A DNA stretch of 64,000 nucleotides from Apostichopus japonicus (GCF_037975245.1 NC_092576.1:45547111-45611110), one strand, 5' to 3'. Shown: positions 38,600 to 50,195, numbered from the stretch's first letter. Notes: generated by a model not told the origin, from the letters alone. Numbers and translations: made by a program.

Positions 38600-39880
38600 A
38601 CTTTCAATAATTTCAGTGATGCATCATGGGTACGTATGCAATGAACAAAACTAGAGAACTGTTGGTTGGGTGAAATCATTGAAATGTCAAATGCTTAACT
38701 TTCTTTTCAAATTTGTGATTTTCCAGGGGGGTGGGCAGGCCCCCCCCCCCTACTGTATGGAGTATAACGGAGGCTACTGTACATATGCAGTAATCAAACC
38801 TAAGCATAGGTCTAATTTCGGCTGAAACTTTGTCTCCATCTAATCCTAACTTCCTGTGCTTTTCTACTTACCAGATGCACCGATTATCGTTATTCTTACA
38901 TTTTATTAGTATATTTATATCCTTCTCTTTCAAATGAACGCAGTTTCAAGTCTGTTGGGTGTTGGGTTATTGTTTTAGATTTTTTTTTCAAAAAATCATA
39001 TGTCCCGATGTTGTACTCAGTACAACATTGGCTGCAATTGGGTTTTAAATTATATACTTTGTTTTCATTATAGTAATAAATAACACAAATATAGCTCGAT
39101 ACAGACATTAATACCCAATCAGCCCATGATCATGATGTCCGTATTCCGTATCACGTGAAAACATGTATATTGTCTTGGTCAGTCTTACATGAGTTTTTCT
39201 TTCCCAGTAAAACGAGCCCTCCCTATCCAAAGAGGTATCCTTTTTCTGTGCATCAGTATGGCGGGGCCACCTTTTGGTCGGGGCCACCGGCTCAGCACGG
39301 TCCGTAGGAGTTACGCTACTTTGCCCCACATTATTTTCATTTCGAAAGACGCACATTTTCAAGTTCATTACACACTGAAGGCTTCGATTCTCTATCTGCC
39401 TATAGTTTAGGGAAGATCTTGGGATTTTCATCCCTAGATGTCGCTAGATATTGCTAGATATCCATACAGTACAGTGCCCTTGGGATTTCTTGGATTTTTT
39501 CGGGACCTGATCTTGGGAAATTGCAAGTCGGGAGTGGTCACACTCCATGTAGGTCAGTGCACGACCTCTAGACGTCACTAATGCACAACCCGATCACTTG
39601 TTATCGATGAAGTGTTGTGTTGCCGGATTTGTCAAGGTCTTGATACTATGGGCGAAGGTTATTAAATAAGTTTCGTAAGTCATCGGGTAGCGATTAGTTG
39701 GGTGGGGCGTAGGGTTGTGGGCGGGCGTTTTCATGCAGATGAGTTACGGTACTAGGTTTGGGGTAACGATTATCATTCAGGTCGGACTGTATAACATTTT
39801 ATCTCTGGATGGCAGTGTTGCATCGAAGGACGTAGGTCATAGGTCTAGTGCAGTTCGCATATAGATCCTGGTCTAGTACC
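38600..39880. other. no gene recognised
   Basis: Includes a C tract near 38738. The opposing open frames at 39108-39431 and 39189-39410 have no recognised domain. Near 39250-39320 the sequence is locally CG-richer, which might be an unannotated promoter, but no exon follows convincingly. Confidence 0.35.
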
Positions 39881-39881
39881 G

Positions 39882-40216
39882 AAATGTGTCATGTTTCCCA
39901 ACAACTCGGTCGAGTTCGAGACCAGCCACAGTTGGTTTCATCATGGAGGTCTGTTTTTACCTCCATGGTTTCATAGCACAATTGTACAATTGATTAAGGC
40001 GTCCATACACACTCACACACATACCCGTTATGATAGACCATATATGTAGTTATGTAATTATGACTGTTCCTCTTCTCTTCCCGGTGTCTTGTCGTTAATC
40101 TTCTACTCCCTCCTTTCTCCTTTTTCTCTCTTTCCTCTTTTTCTTTTCCATTCCTTCCTTCCTCCTCTTCCGCCCCTCTTTCCCCTTTTTTCTTCTCTCC
40201 TATTTTTCTTACCCGT
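39882..40216 (+). mobile_element. fragment of the CAGGCGCGTA purine-tract element
   Basis: Matches the interior of the element at 49463-50195 from GAAATG-GTCATG through TCGAGTTCGAGACCAGCCAC to the pyrimidine-rich tract ending TTCTTACCCG. Both terminal inverted repeats are missing. Confidence 0.75.
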
Positions 40217-40234
40217 TTGTGTATAGAGCCAGGT

Positions 40235-40930
40235 AAGAGGGGAATTTGTTGACTTCAAATGACCTTTGACCTCTATCAAAATCAATAATAGGCTCCGAAA
40301 TTAAATTTGATACCATACAGGTACAAACTAAATATGAGATTTGCCCAAGGTTCCCTTCTTGCTATATCATGTTTACAGGGCTTTCGCAATTTGACCTGTT
40401 GACTCCAAATGACCTTTGAGGTCAACTAAAAGCAATATTAGGCCCTCTTAAATTTGATATGATTCATCTACAAACAAACTATGAGATCTGTCCACGGTTC
40501 CTTCTTTACAATATCATGTTTACAAGGTTTATACAATTTTTCTTTTGACCTCTACCAAAAATAATAGGCGTCTTGTACTCAATGTATTGCTTCTACACAC
40601 CAAATATGAGGTATGCTCCTGCTTCCCTTCTTGAGATATCGTGTTTACAAGGTTCCGACAATTTGACCCCTGGTGACCCTGATGACCTTTGACCTCTTTT
40701 TACTCAATATTGTACATTTACATACTAAATATGATATCTTTCCGAGCTTACCTTCTTGAGATATCGTGTTTACAATGTTTTCACAGTTTGACTCCTGGTG
40801 ACCACAAATTACATTTTACCTACAAAAAACAATAGGCTCCTTGTACTTTAAGTGGTTCTTCTTCACAATAAATATTATATTTCTCCAACCTTCCCTTCTT
40901 CAGATCTCGTGTTTACAAGATATCGTGTTT
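40235..40930. repeat. ~135-bp tandem repeat carrying TGACCTTTGACCT
   Basis: Five units recognised by ATCGTGTTTACAAGGTT-like text near 40370, 40502, 40638, 40762 and 40907, giving spacings of about 124-145 bp. Two units contain the perfect DR1 TGACCTTTGACCT (40260-40272 and 40683-40695) and one contains TGACCTTTGAGGTCA (40410-40424). Confidence 0.85.
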
Positions 40931-41094
40931 ACAAGCTGGTCGTCACAAACGCACTCCTACACACCCGCGCGCACATACATATGCCATCATGAATGCAAAG
41001 GTTATCATCGAAATAAAAAAATAAAAACTTAAGTTCTCTGACACTTAACACAAGGACACATGACGAGGCTTTCCTCCGTCACATCAATGATGTT

Positions 41095-41220
41095 GGTCAC
41101 GTGCTTGGTTGAAATATCAGTAAAGTTAAATCTAAATGACGTCAATGTTTAATACAGCGACGGCGTTAGTATCAAACTTGGGCGCAAAAAACAATATCGA
41201 TAAGAAGTATATAAACAAGT
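41095..41220 (+). repeat. diverged duplicate of 43625-43760
   Basis: Shared order of text: TTGAAATATCA-TAAA, TCTAAA, GTCAATGTTT, ATACAG-GACGGCGT and ATCAAACTTGGG. The two copies flank the ~145-bp tandem array. Confidence 0.75.
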
Positions 41221-41989
41221 GTTTGTTTGATATTTTCATTGTTCAATGTAAAAATTGATTACACCATTGTTTCAATGACGGTACAATCCCTTCGAAACAT
41301 ATTTTGTTTACAATACAAAGTTTAAATGGGGTATGGATTTCGATTTCGTGCAATTCTAATCAGTAGGTCTACAATGCTTAGCAGGATTTAAAGTTCGTTC
41401 TTAATAAACAATAATTATCAAATAAATATACTTTTCTAAATAATTTACTTATTATGATCGACAATAAAATAATGTATTACTTTGTGGCGGCAAACATTAC
41501 ATATTTAAATAATAACTTTCAATGTTAAAAATACTTGGTTGGCTTAGTGTTCTACGATATATTATATTTCTGGTAAGTTCGGAGATACACTTATGTATAG
41601 ACAAACCGACTTGATAATGATAATAGCCTATTGTCATATCATCATTCCAGGGATTATATTTAATATCCCAGATTTGATTGGATGCTATTAAGCTTACCAT
41701 TTTAGGGTTATCTACTTAGCTCGCACAATGCTTTATACACAAAGTAAATACGATTTTAACTATCTAATTATCATTATTTAGCTCTTTGTTTACCACGCAT
41801 AATACTTCTTCTCAATACGAACTTAATGACCGTGATATTTGTTTTTCTGCTAAAAAAGTAAAACACATTTGATAAAATGCAACTGTGAAACGCATGATAC
41901 TGACAGTGTCCGTTTATGCAAGGCGTTTAATAACGTAATTGAAAAGTCTGGAGCTAAACAATGGGAATCATAAAACAAATGTTTATTCA

Positions 41990-42340
41990 AATATACATTC
42001 ATTTCCTTCTACCTATAGTTAAATTGAGAGCTATACAATAATATGTTATCTAGTCAGACTCCTACCAATGAGAAGTGCTACTTCAAGAAGATAAACTGAA
42101 CATAACAAGAGTCATTCCTTCCTTAGTAAGTATTCATAACTTTGTGTTGTCTATAAACCCTCCTCTATTCAAACTTCTTTCGACAGGTTTACATTAGAGC
42201 AAGATGGGATACATTAAACACCAATAAAAGCAAGTTTGCTCATTTAAAGTAAAACTTAGAAAGAATAACCAAAAATAAGGTCGAATGATGATTCGTAGTC
42301 ACTGCTGTACATCTACTGACCTACTTAATGTATGTTTCCA
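41990..42340 (+). repeat. diverged duplicate of 53330-53750
   Basis: Shared landmarks in the same order: AGAGCTAT-CAATAAT, AGACT-CCTA--CCAA, CAAGTTTGCTCATTTAAA, ACTGACCTACTTA and GTTTCCATGGT. Direct orientation. Confidence 0.65.
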
Positions 42341-42419
42341 TGGTGCCAGGTCGATAACGCGGACACCGCGGAAACCGACAAACCGAGTTCTGTTATCGAG
42401 ATACCGGGTTCGATATCAA

Positions 42420-43610
42420 CGGTTTCCGCGCTGTCGACCTTGCTATGTAGCAAGGTCGAAAACGTGGAAAGCGCGCAAAGAAGAGGAATTTGTCAAGGGA
42501 GGGCGACGAATTGTTTTGGTCGGATTTCAGCCTATATACGCCAGGAGGGATGGGAAAGGGCTTAGGTATTTTTTTTTCTAAACTAAATGCTGGTCGAAAA
42601 CGGGGAAATGTTTTTTACACAATGAATGGCGCAAATAGAGGGTTTTGTCAAGGGAGGGTGAAGAGTTTTCGGCGCATTTCAGTCAATATGCGCCAGGAAG
42701 GTGATGGGGTTGTAGGCTTTTTCTCTAAACGCAGGTCGGAAACGCGAAAATGTTTTTTTTTTTCAGTGGCGAAACTAGATCATTTTTCAAGGGAGGGTGA
42801 AATAGTGTTTTAAGCGCATTTCAGCTGTCATGCGCCAAGAAGAAGTGGGGTATAATATTTTACTTTTTTACTTAATGCAGGTTGAAAACGCGAACATGTT
42901 TTTTACAATTTTGCGAAATTGCTTTTTAAGGAGTGTTAGCTCAGGGTTAACGCCGGTGCCTTCCAATCATAGGTCCCGAGTTCGAGTCACTCCAAGATTA
43001 ATGTATGTCGTCCAGTTACAGACTTGTTGACAATTGACAATTCATAATCATGGGCGTTAAATATGAATCGAAGAGACTGACTTCGGTCAGCCTGTGGCGT
43101 TGATACGCCAATGATGGCTTCTTCGCGAGTTCCTGCTTGCAGGAGGATCTAAAATACATACATACATACATACAATGGCGAAACTATAGGATTTTGTCCA
43201 GGGAGGGTTAAGAGCTTTCGGCGTATTTCAGTCTATATGCGCCAGCGAAGGTGTGGGGAGGTGGGTTGAGGATTTCTTTCACTAAATGCATGTCGAAAAC
43301 ACGAAAATGTTTTTAACAAAGGCGGAACTAGAGGAGTTTGCTAAGGGAGGGGAAATGAGTGTTTTTGGCAGGCGCATTTCAGCTAATATGCGCCAGGAAG
43401 GGGGTGAGGAGGGAGGTTGATGCTTTTTTTACTAATTGCAGGTCGAAAACGCGGAAATGATTTTAGCAAAGGCTGAACTAGAGGAGTTTGCTAAGGGAGG
43501 GAAAACAACTGTTTTTGGCAGGCGCATTTCAGCCAATATGCGCCAGCAAAGGTGTGGGGAAGTAGGTTGAGGCTTTTTGCACTAAATGCAGGTCGAAAAC
43601 GATAACATAT
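42420..43610 (+). repeat. ~145-bp tandem repeat
   Basis: Units marked by GGTCGAAAACGCGGAAATG at 42451, 42591, 42732, 42877, 43291, 43441 and 43591 (spacing 140-150 bp), each followed by CAAGGGAGGG and GGCGCATTTCAG-ATATGCGCC. The array is split by a SINE at 42930-43174. The open frames at 42285-42813 arise from it. Confidence 0.85.
42930..43174 (+). mobile_element. tRNA-derived SINE with (CATA)n tail, copy 2
   Basis: Head GGAGTGTTAGCTCAGGGTTA with A-box TTAGCTCAGGGTTAACGCC and B-box GAGTTCGAGTCAC, then ACTTCGGTCAGC and GCGAGTTCCTGCTTGCAGG in the body, and a tail of CATA repeats. Same family as the minus-strand copy at 16282-16535. Inserted in the ~145-bp tandem array. Confidence 0.87.
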
Positions 43611-43624
43611 GAGTATTCATTATG

Positions 43625-43760
43625 ATTGGCTGGTCATGTGACTGTTTGAAATATCAATAAACTCAAATCTAAAATATGTCAATGTTTTATACAGTGACGG
43701 CGTAAATATCAAACTTGGGAGAAAAAAAAAACAATATTGGTACGGTAAGAAATATATTAC
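43625..43760 (+). repeat. diverged duplicate of 41095-41220
   Basis: See the partner copy; this one follows the end of the ~145-bp array. Confidence 0.75.
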
Positions 43761-44537
43761 AAAGCGTTGGGAATTCTTTTCAATCTTTGTATCAATATCG
43801 AGAGAGAACGCTGGACATTTTACGAAGAGAACTATTTTAGCATAGTTCGTGTAAAAGTTGGAAATGTGTGGTCGATGTGCGACCGACTGAATGCAATAAC
43901 CACAGATCTATAATACCTGTATTACCAGTAACACAACACATCTCCTATGGATTCTTTTCTGTTTTTGTTTCATTTTCCTTTCCTTCTTTTTTTACTTGGC
44001 GACCACGTGACTATCACAATATACTTATATAAACTTCTAATCAGCTCTAGAGTGGACATGGGAAATAATATTTCTTTTACGTACGTACGTAATAATACTA
44101 CGTACGCACGTCATATGTATTACTTACTTACGTGATAATGTTTGATTTTATTTTATTTTATTCAGCAAATTATCAGTCTTCATCTACATACAAAAAATTG
44201 CACATATAGAGAAACATTTAAAATACAAGATGGAAATAAACTTAAATGCATTAAAAAGAAAATAACATGCCAAGGATAACCCTTTGAGCTAAAAGCTTAT
44301 TTCCAAAGGGGTCCTTAGGTTACGTTACGTTCACTAACTTAGGAGCATAGGCGTAGAAGCCCAATTTGATTTGGTGGGGGAGGGTGGGGGGGGGGGCTGT
44401 AACGACTTGCCCGAAAAATGTAACACAAATTTTCTCCTCGCCTTGCGCGCGTTTAACAGGTTAATGTGCATATTATATGCATCGGTTATTACATCGCAGG
44501 CCAATAACATACAATCAGTTGCCGGGATGCGAAATTC

Positions 44538-45517
44538 TTTTTCCCAACAGGTTTGCAATTACGGAGTTTTCAGCCAAACAGATTGCTCGTGAAGTCAGCA
44601 TCAATAACGACCATCGCTTGGAAGTTCGAAGGCATACACTGAGTTACACACTGACACAAGTCTTGTTACGCGGTTTCCCTGCAAACGCCCTAACTTTACT
44701 TTTAATGCTTGGATAACATGTTGACCTTACTTATGATACATACGCTACATTCTATCGGGTTCGTGTTTACGTCATCCAAGATTCGTCAGCCGTTCTATTG
44801 AAATCAGAATTCGTTTCGTGGAATGGGTAGGCCTACACCAAAATCAACTTCACGACGCGGGTACAGTCTTGAATGAATATACGCAAAACAGTATAGTGTA
44901 CAGTATGATATATTTCCGTCACTGCACTGTGTAGCATGGTGGGCTCATAATTGACGCACTTAAGGATTTGATCAACGATGTCTATCAAGGAAAAATCCAA
45001 ATCACTCAACTGTATGTGTTTTTCATATGAGTAGTTCCTCAGAAATGTTATGATCTCAACATATTTAAGGTTCTGTGCTTATGAACCGTACAATTGAGCA
45101 GAATTTGACCACAAAATGTCTGCCGTGTCAAGTTCTTTCATACCCCTAAATTGACACATGCGTCGATAAGGTAGCTGTAGTGTAGGCCTTAGTATACATC
45201 CATTGACTTTAGATGCTGTTTGCTATGCTCTGAGCCTCTAAGCTCAGACAGGTCAGGTCCCAGAGAGTATGTTTTCATATTGAGGTAATGTTGGTTATTT
45301 TTAGGGTGTAAGATTTCCAAATGCCCCAAAAACGTGCAAATCTAGGGGGAGGGTGTTGAAAGCTTAAAAAATACCACAATTTGATCAGCAAATATAGCTG
45401 AAATGGATGCAGACATTTTGATAACCTCGAAGTGAAGTTTTCCATTGTTATGACGTAACTTTTCCGACCAATCATGAGCGACTATTTACACACAATTGCA
45501 AACCTGTTTGGGAAAAA
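44538..45517. mobile_element. ~1-kb transposon with TTTTTCCCAACAGGTTTGCAATT termini
   Basis: The left end TTTTTCCCAACAGGTTTGC and the right end GCAAACCTGTTTGGGAAAAA are inverted repeats of about 23 bp, differing by one base in the A run. The element interrupts the MITE at 44346-46112. It has no open frame long enough for a transposase, and I cannot see a clear target duplication. Confidence 0.7.
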
Positions 45518-45705
45518 AAAATCGCTACCCTTTCATATTTGTTATAATTATTGGGGAAGTCGTTACAAAAATAATGATTATAATAATATAAGTTTAGCCA
45601 TTGAAAAACACAATGCAAATTATTTTTCATTCAGTAGGTGCCCGAAAAATTATCGGCATATTGCCCGAATTTTCGCAAAAATATTATTAATTTTAGGTTT
45701 ACAGT

Positions 45706-46047
45706 CTTGTTCAGGGCCAAGGCCTTCTCACACAACTTTACAACTTAACCCTGGTCATTGGTAACTTGTCACACCTACACACCAAAGTGTGCACAACTCA
45801 ATCAATCTCTCTTGGGGCACCACAGTGCACTACAACCACGTGTCCCCCGGGGGACTTCCCATAGGGTGCAGCCACAAACCGGCGCACACAACTACAAGTT
45901 ACCTCGCAAGTCCCCATTTATACACCTGAGTGAAGAGAGGCAATGGAGATAAAGTGCCAAGGACACAACGTATTGATCTGGCCAGGGCTCGAACCTGTAA
46001 TCCTTAGATCACAAGTCCACTGCCTTAACCACTTGACCACAACGCCC
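45706..46047 (-). mobile_element. tRNA-derived SINE, second family
   Basis: Read minus from 46047: GGGCGTTGTGGTCAAGTGGT, A-box-like TGGTCAAGTGGTTAAGGC, an anticodon-arm-like stretch, then B-box GGTTCGAGCCC. A body of ~270 bp follows. It differs from the CATA-tailed SINE. Inserted in the MITE at 44346-46112; the tail border is approximate. Confidence 0.8.
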
Positions 46048-46375
46048 TCAAATATTTATAGGTAGGGAGGGGTGCAGCCCCCTAGCCCCCACTCCCGCCT
46101 CCTACGCATTTGCTTAGGAGTAGCAGTATACGTACAGATTGTAACATATTGGCCTACGTACACGATACGTGAATATACGTACTGTATACTGTACGGTCTA
46201 ACTAGATTATGATACAATAATACTTCTCGCTCACTGCACCTCGCTTGTATCAATCATCCGACCACAGAGTCAAGCTTAGTTTAAAGATTAAGCCGCGAAC
46301 TAAAAAATGCCGGACAAGTTCATTCCTCTCCATCTTTGAAATAAAGATGTATCCCGCAGTATATCACGTAGACTC

Positions 46376-46960
46376 GCTTACGTTAGACAAGTGATAACAT
46401 CATATCACATAATAAATACACGCACGTACGTACGTAGGCCTATATTCGTTATAATTATCACAAACGTAAGTAATGATATCACGTACTTACGTGTTATTTA
46501 TTACATACGTACGTAATTATACTACGTACGTACGTAATATTATCACGTTTGTACGTGATAAATATCACGTACGTGCGCCCGCTTACGTTAGACAAGTGTT
46601 TACGTAGGTTATGTCACATACTTAAATCACGTACGAACGTACGTAGGCCTACATTCGTTATAACTATAACGTAAATACGTTATAATATCAAGTACGTACG
46701 TGATATTTATTACGTAGGTACGTAATAATACTACGTACGTAATATTATCACGTACGTACGTGAAGGATATCACGTTAGTACGCACGCTTACATTAGACAA
46801 GTGTTAACATAGGTTATGTCACATAATAAAAAAACACATACGTACGTACTTACGTATGCCTATATTCGTGTGTTATAATATCACGTATTTAATATTAGTA
46901 CGTATGTGTACACGTATATTACGTACGGAATGTTTTTACGAACGTATGTACGTAATAATA
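46376..46960. repeat. ~205-bp repeat rich in ACGT palindromes
   Basis: Three units begin with GCTTACGTTAGACAAGTG or a close variant near 46377, 46580 and 46787. Each is full of ACGTACGTACGT runs and imperfect inverted repeats around TACGTAATAATACTACGTA. A smaller piece of the same kind lies at 44078-44132. Confidence 0.85.
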
Positions 46961-47266
46961 TTTTTTTTTACCGTCTAGAGCTTCGTAGTCTTGTTTTTAT
47001 CTCAGCAACAAACATTTTATGTGCATGCAGGGCGTTCATGAACCGTATCGACATGATTTTTGAGGGGGTGGAGAAGGGGGGGGGGGTTACGGTTCGATTT
47101 CGATATCAAGCAGCTTTGCTGAGACGGATATCAATGTGTCATTGGAAGCAGATCATGCGTTAATTATATTATAACTTCATTAACTGTACATTCAAAGTCA
47201 CATTGTAAGGTATTCCTGGTTACTGTTATTGAATGGGTCATGCAGTCACCAAGAGACCCGTTTGTC

Positions 47267-47288
47267 ATCTCTCTCTCTCTCTCTCTCT

Positions 47289-47318
<30 letters not shown>
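47267..47318 (+). repeat. (CT)n microsatellite
   Basis: Two CT runs separated by CCAC. Confidence 0.95.
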
Positions 47319-47319
<1 letters not shown>

Positions 47320-48132
47320 AATTAGTTTTTTAACATGTGAGTGGTGAGGAAGGGAGGTGAGCGATTTTTGACTGGTTTATTTAATTTCTTTCTGTTCTAT
47401 CATGATTACGTCAATATGTGAAAACAGGATAATCTCAGTTCCGACAATGACAATGACCACATTTACGACCAGGATGTGACGCTGGCAGTTGTATAAGTGT
47501 TTATTCTGATTGTTAACTTGTGGGTTCATTCATTGTGTATCGGGGATAAAAATTGGTAGTTCATTTTGTTAGCGTGTGTTATTACTATGATAAAGGTGAT
47601 GACATCTTTCTAAGTTTGCTGCATACAATAAAGTTGCAATTTGAAAGCGATTTCAAATTGTTATTGTCCATTATAAATGTTAAACTTATGAAGCACCCCT
47701 AATATTTCCCAATAGTAGTGTCTATAGTTTTGTCCCCCTGTATAATATACATTTCCCCTTCACTTTTATTTTCCATTTTCCTCTTATCTCTTTGTGGCAT
47801 TTTCTAGTAACGCTCCACAGAGTCAGTGAACTGTGGCATTACACCTCAGTGGACTAATTCCTGCTAGAAGGACCATTGTGTGGTTTGGGTCACACTTAGG
47901 TTACTCTTAGGTAACGCTAAGTTAGTGATAATTAATCTGTTATTCACAACATTAACAGACCAGGTCTTGTTTTATTTCTTCCTTAAGTGTAGTAAGTTAT
48001 CGTCACGCTTTCTGTAATCTCTGGTGGAGTAAGTTTAATATGTTTGAAGCCAGTTTAAGTAAAATCTTCTCTGGTAGGGTGGGGTAACATCCTTCCCTTA
48101 GTTCTAAGAATGGCAAGTTTGCAAGCAACTCT

Positions 48133-48225
48133 ACCATTCACCAAGACACTCCAAGCTGCCATGCACCTGGCTGTACCAGATTGTACCAGTGTCATTAGAA
48201 ATTAATTATATTAATTTCTACACAG
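48133..48225 (+). repeat. 93-bp repeat, copy 1
   Basis: Starts ACCATTCACCAAGACACTCC and ends TTAATTTCTACACAG. It is identical to 52051-52143 except at two positions, while the flanks of the two copies are unrelated. Contains the inverted repeat TAGAAATTAA/TTAATTTCTA. Confidence 0.9.
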
Positions 48226-48965
48226 GTAAGAGTTCATCTTTTAACTTTGCCCCAGACCCTTCAGGAACCTATTCATTTTCATTGTGCATACATAGTGCAG
48301 GCGCGTATCCAGGATTTTCTAACCCGGGTTGGCGCGAATTACTATCTAAGCGGAGCGCCACCATCGGTTGGCGCGCAACGTTCAAGAAAATGTCTGGTTT
48401 TGATACCCCTCAGATCACCGGAAATGGCACTTCTCGGGCTTGAAAATGACCAACCAGATGTACACTTTTACCTGAGAACCAATTATTTCCCAATAGTTTT
48501 TTTTTTTCATCCATAACCTTTTTGAAGATTGTCACCAGTCACACATCATGTTCGACCTGATCGCATCTCCTGTGGATCATTGCTTTTGTAGGTGATTCTA
48601 CGTCGCGGTCCACAATACCCGACAGCCCCACTTTTCAAGGTTTTCAGCCCATTATTTGTTCAGAATTTGAAAATTCACATTTTTCTTGAATAAACTCACT
48701 TCAAAACATACCCATAATGTTGCAAAAAATTTCATCTATGGACAACCAATATAGAAAAACCTCCTTGAACCTCTAACAGACCGGTCAAAATTACACGAGT
48801 AGAGGGAAGTATGAAGAAGAATGTTGGTGAGGAAATTTTCGAAAATTCAGACACACTAATTTATTGGTGTATAAATATTAAAGCCTCTTATAACGGCTAT
48901 TATAAAACTTGGTTGAAGGAAATGAAAAAAACTAGCAGTTATTTCCTTCAACCGAACACTACACA

Positions 48966-49362
48966 CATAGGCGTAGGAGGCGGGGGCTCCTACTGAAAGA
49001 AAAATAATTGCAATGATGTAGCTAAAGGAAATGAATAGTTTAAAAAATATCTCCTTGATAATTAAAATAAAGTTGTAAGCTTGGCCGACTAATTCGACAT
49101 TAATATAAAAGAGAATTTTACATAATTGGACCTCCATGCTTTCCCTCCATCTAATGAGACATTTCGTTGTTTACAGCATCCCGCGGTTTACTGGGCAATT
49201 TCCACGAACAGTAAGGTACACGATGGCATGCGATGTAATAACCGATACTTACTTATATAATATTGACATTAAGATGTTGAACGCGCGCGGAGCGCGCAAA
49301 AAATTTAGGTTGTATTTTTCGGGTAAGTCGTTACAGCCCCCCAAATCAAATGGGTTACTATG
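48966..49362 (+). mobile_element. CATAGGCGTAGGAG-family MITE nested in composite copy 2
   Basis: Starts CATAGGCGTAGGAGGCGG, ends AATGGGTTACTATG (decayed terminus), flanked by a perfect 8-bp direct repeat ACTACACA (48958-48965 and 49363-49370). Confidence 0.9.
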
Positions 49363-49462
49363 ACTACACACATCGACAGTTTTAAGGCTGTTCAACCTGG
49401 AACCTCGATTTTCATGCTCACTGATATGATGTGATATTTGCTGTTTGCTTTACAAATTCGAA

Positions 49463-50195
49463 CAGGCGCGTAGTGATAATTTGCCAAGGGAGGGGCATGT
49501 AGGCAAACTATCTAAGCGTAGCGCCACCACGAGTTGGCGCGAAGCGTACAAGAAAATTTTCGCCGAAAATGCCTCCCAGATCGCTGGAAATGACACTTCC
49601 ACTGCCTTGTAAGTTGCATCTAAGCATTTTCTATTTTGAAATTACTAGCGATATCATCAAAAAAAAATATGCTCGAGGGGGCGGTCGCCCCTTTCCCGAA
49701 ATGCGTCATGTTCCCCGACGACTCGGTCGAGTTCGAGACCAGCCACAGTTGGTTTCATAGCACAATTCTTTAAGGCGTCCACACACACACGCACGTTATG
49801 TTAGACTATATATAGCATATATATAGATACATTAGTGAGAGAGGAAAAATGGAAACGTCAAACATTGAGTTGTCGGTGAAAGGGGTAGGGTGAGGCGCAC
49901 GCCCCTTCCGACATCCTCGATCCGTCACTGGCTACCCGGCCATGTGTATAAAAAAGGGATCGGCGCTGTAATGATGTCCCCCTTCGTCTTTCTCTTCCCG
50001 GTGTCTTGGCGTATTTCTTCTACTCCCTCCTCGTTTTTCTCTCCTTCTTCTTTTTCTTTTCCCTTCCTTCCTCCTCCTCTTTTTCCCCTCTTTTTTCCCT
50101 TTTTTTCTTCTCTTTTTTTCTTCTCTTTTTTTTCATCTCCTCTTTTTCTTACCCGGGAGGCGCGCGCCCCCAACGCCCCCCTGGATACGCGCCTG
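49463..50195 (+). mobile_element. CAGGCGCGTA element with polypyrimidine tract
   Basis: Starts CAGGCGCGTAGTGATAATTT and ends GGATACGCGCCTG, sharing a 10-bp inverted terminus. It carries a core module (about 49507-49625), the text TCGAGTTCGAGACCAGCCAC and a pyrimidine tract (50025-50155). It forms the right part of the composite and is found alone as a fragment at 39882-40216. Confidence 0.8.

Larger units (their letters stand above)
44346..46112 (+). mobile_element. CATAGGCGTAG-family MITE carrying two later insertions
   Basis: Starts CATAGGCGTAGAAGCCC and ends CGCCTCCTACGCATTTG, flanked by a perfect 8-bp duplication CTTAGGAG (44338-44345 and 46113-46120). Family sequence occurs at 44346-44537 and again at about 45523-45700. 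Between these is a transposon with 23-bp inverted ends, and after them a tRNA-derived SINE. The open frames at 44371-44716 and 45474-45764 are inside it. Confidence 0.87.
48298..50195 (+). mobile_element. composite non-autonomous transposon, copy 2 (~1.9 kb)
   Basis: Outer ends CAGGCGCGTATCCAGG and CTGGATACGCGCCTG are inverted. Left part 48298-49462 contains the nested element 48966-49362; right part 49463-50195 is the purine/pyrimidine-tract element. The order, junctions and nested insertion site are those of copy 1 at 19378-21492, in the opposite orientation. No matching target duplication is seen. Frames at 48189-48516 and 49890-50276 are internal to it. Confidence 0.82.

Noticed and set aside
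39108-39431. Overlapping open frames on both strands in a CG-richer stretch
   Set aside because: Neither peptide resembles a known family and no supporting splice sites were found.
42930-43000. A tRNA gene
   Set aside because: A- and B-boxes are present but the cloverleaf is degenerate and the sequence continues into a SINE body with a CATA tail. The same applies to 16470-16535 and 45980-46047.
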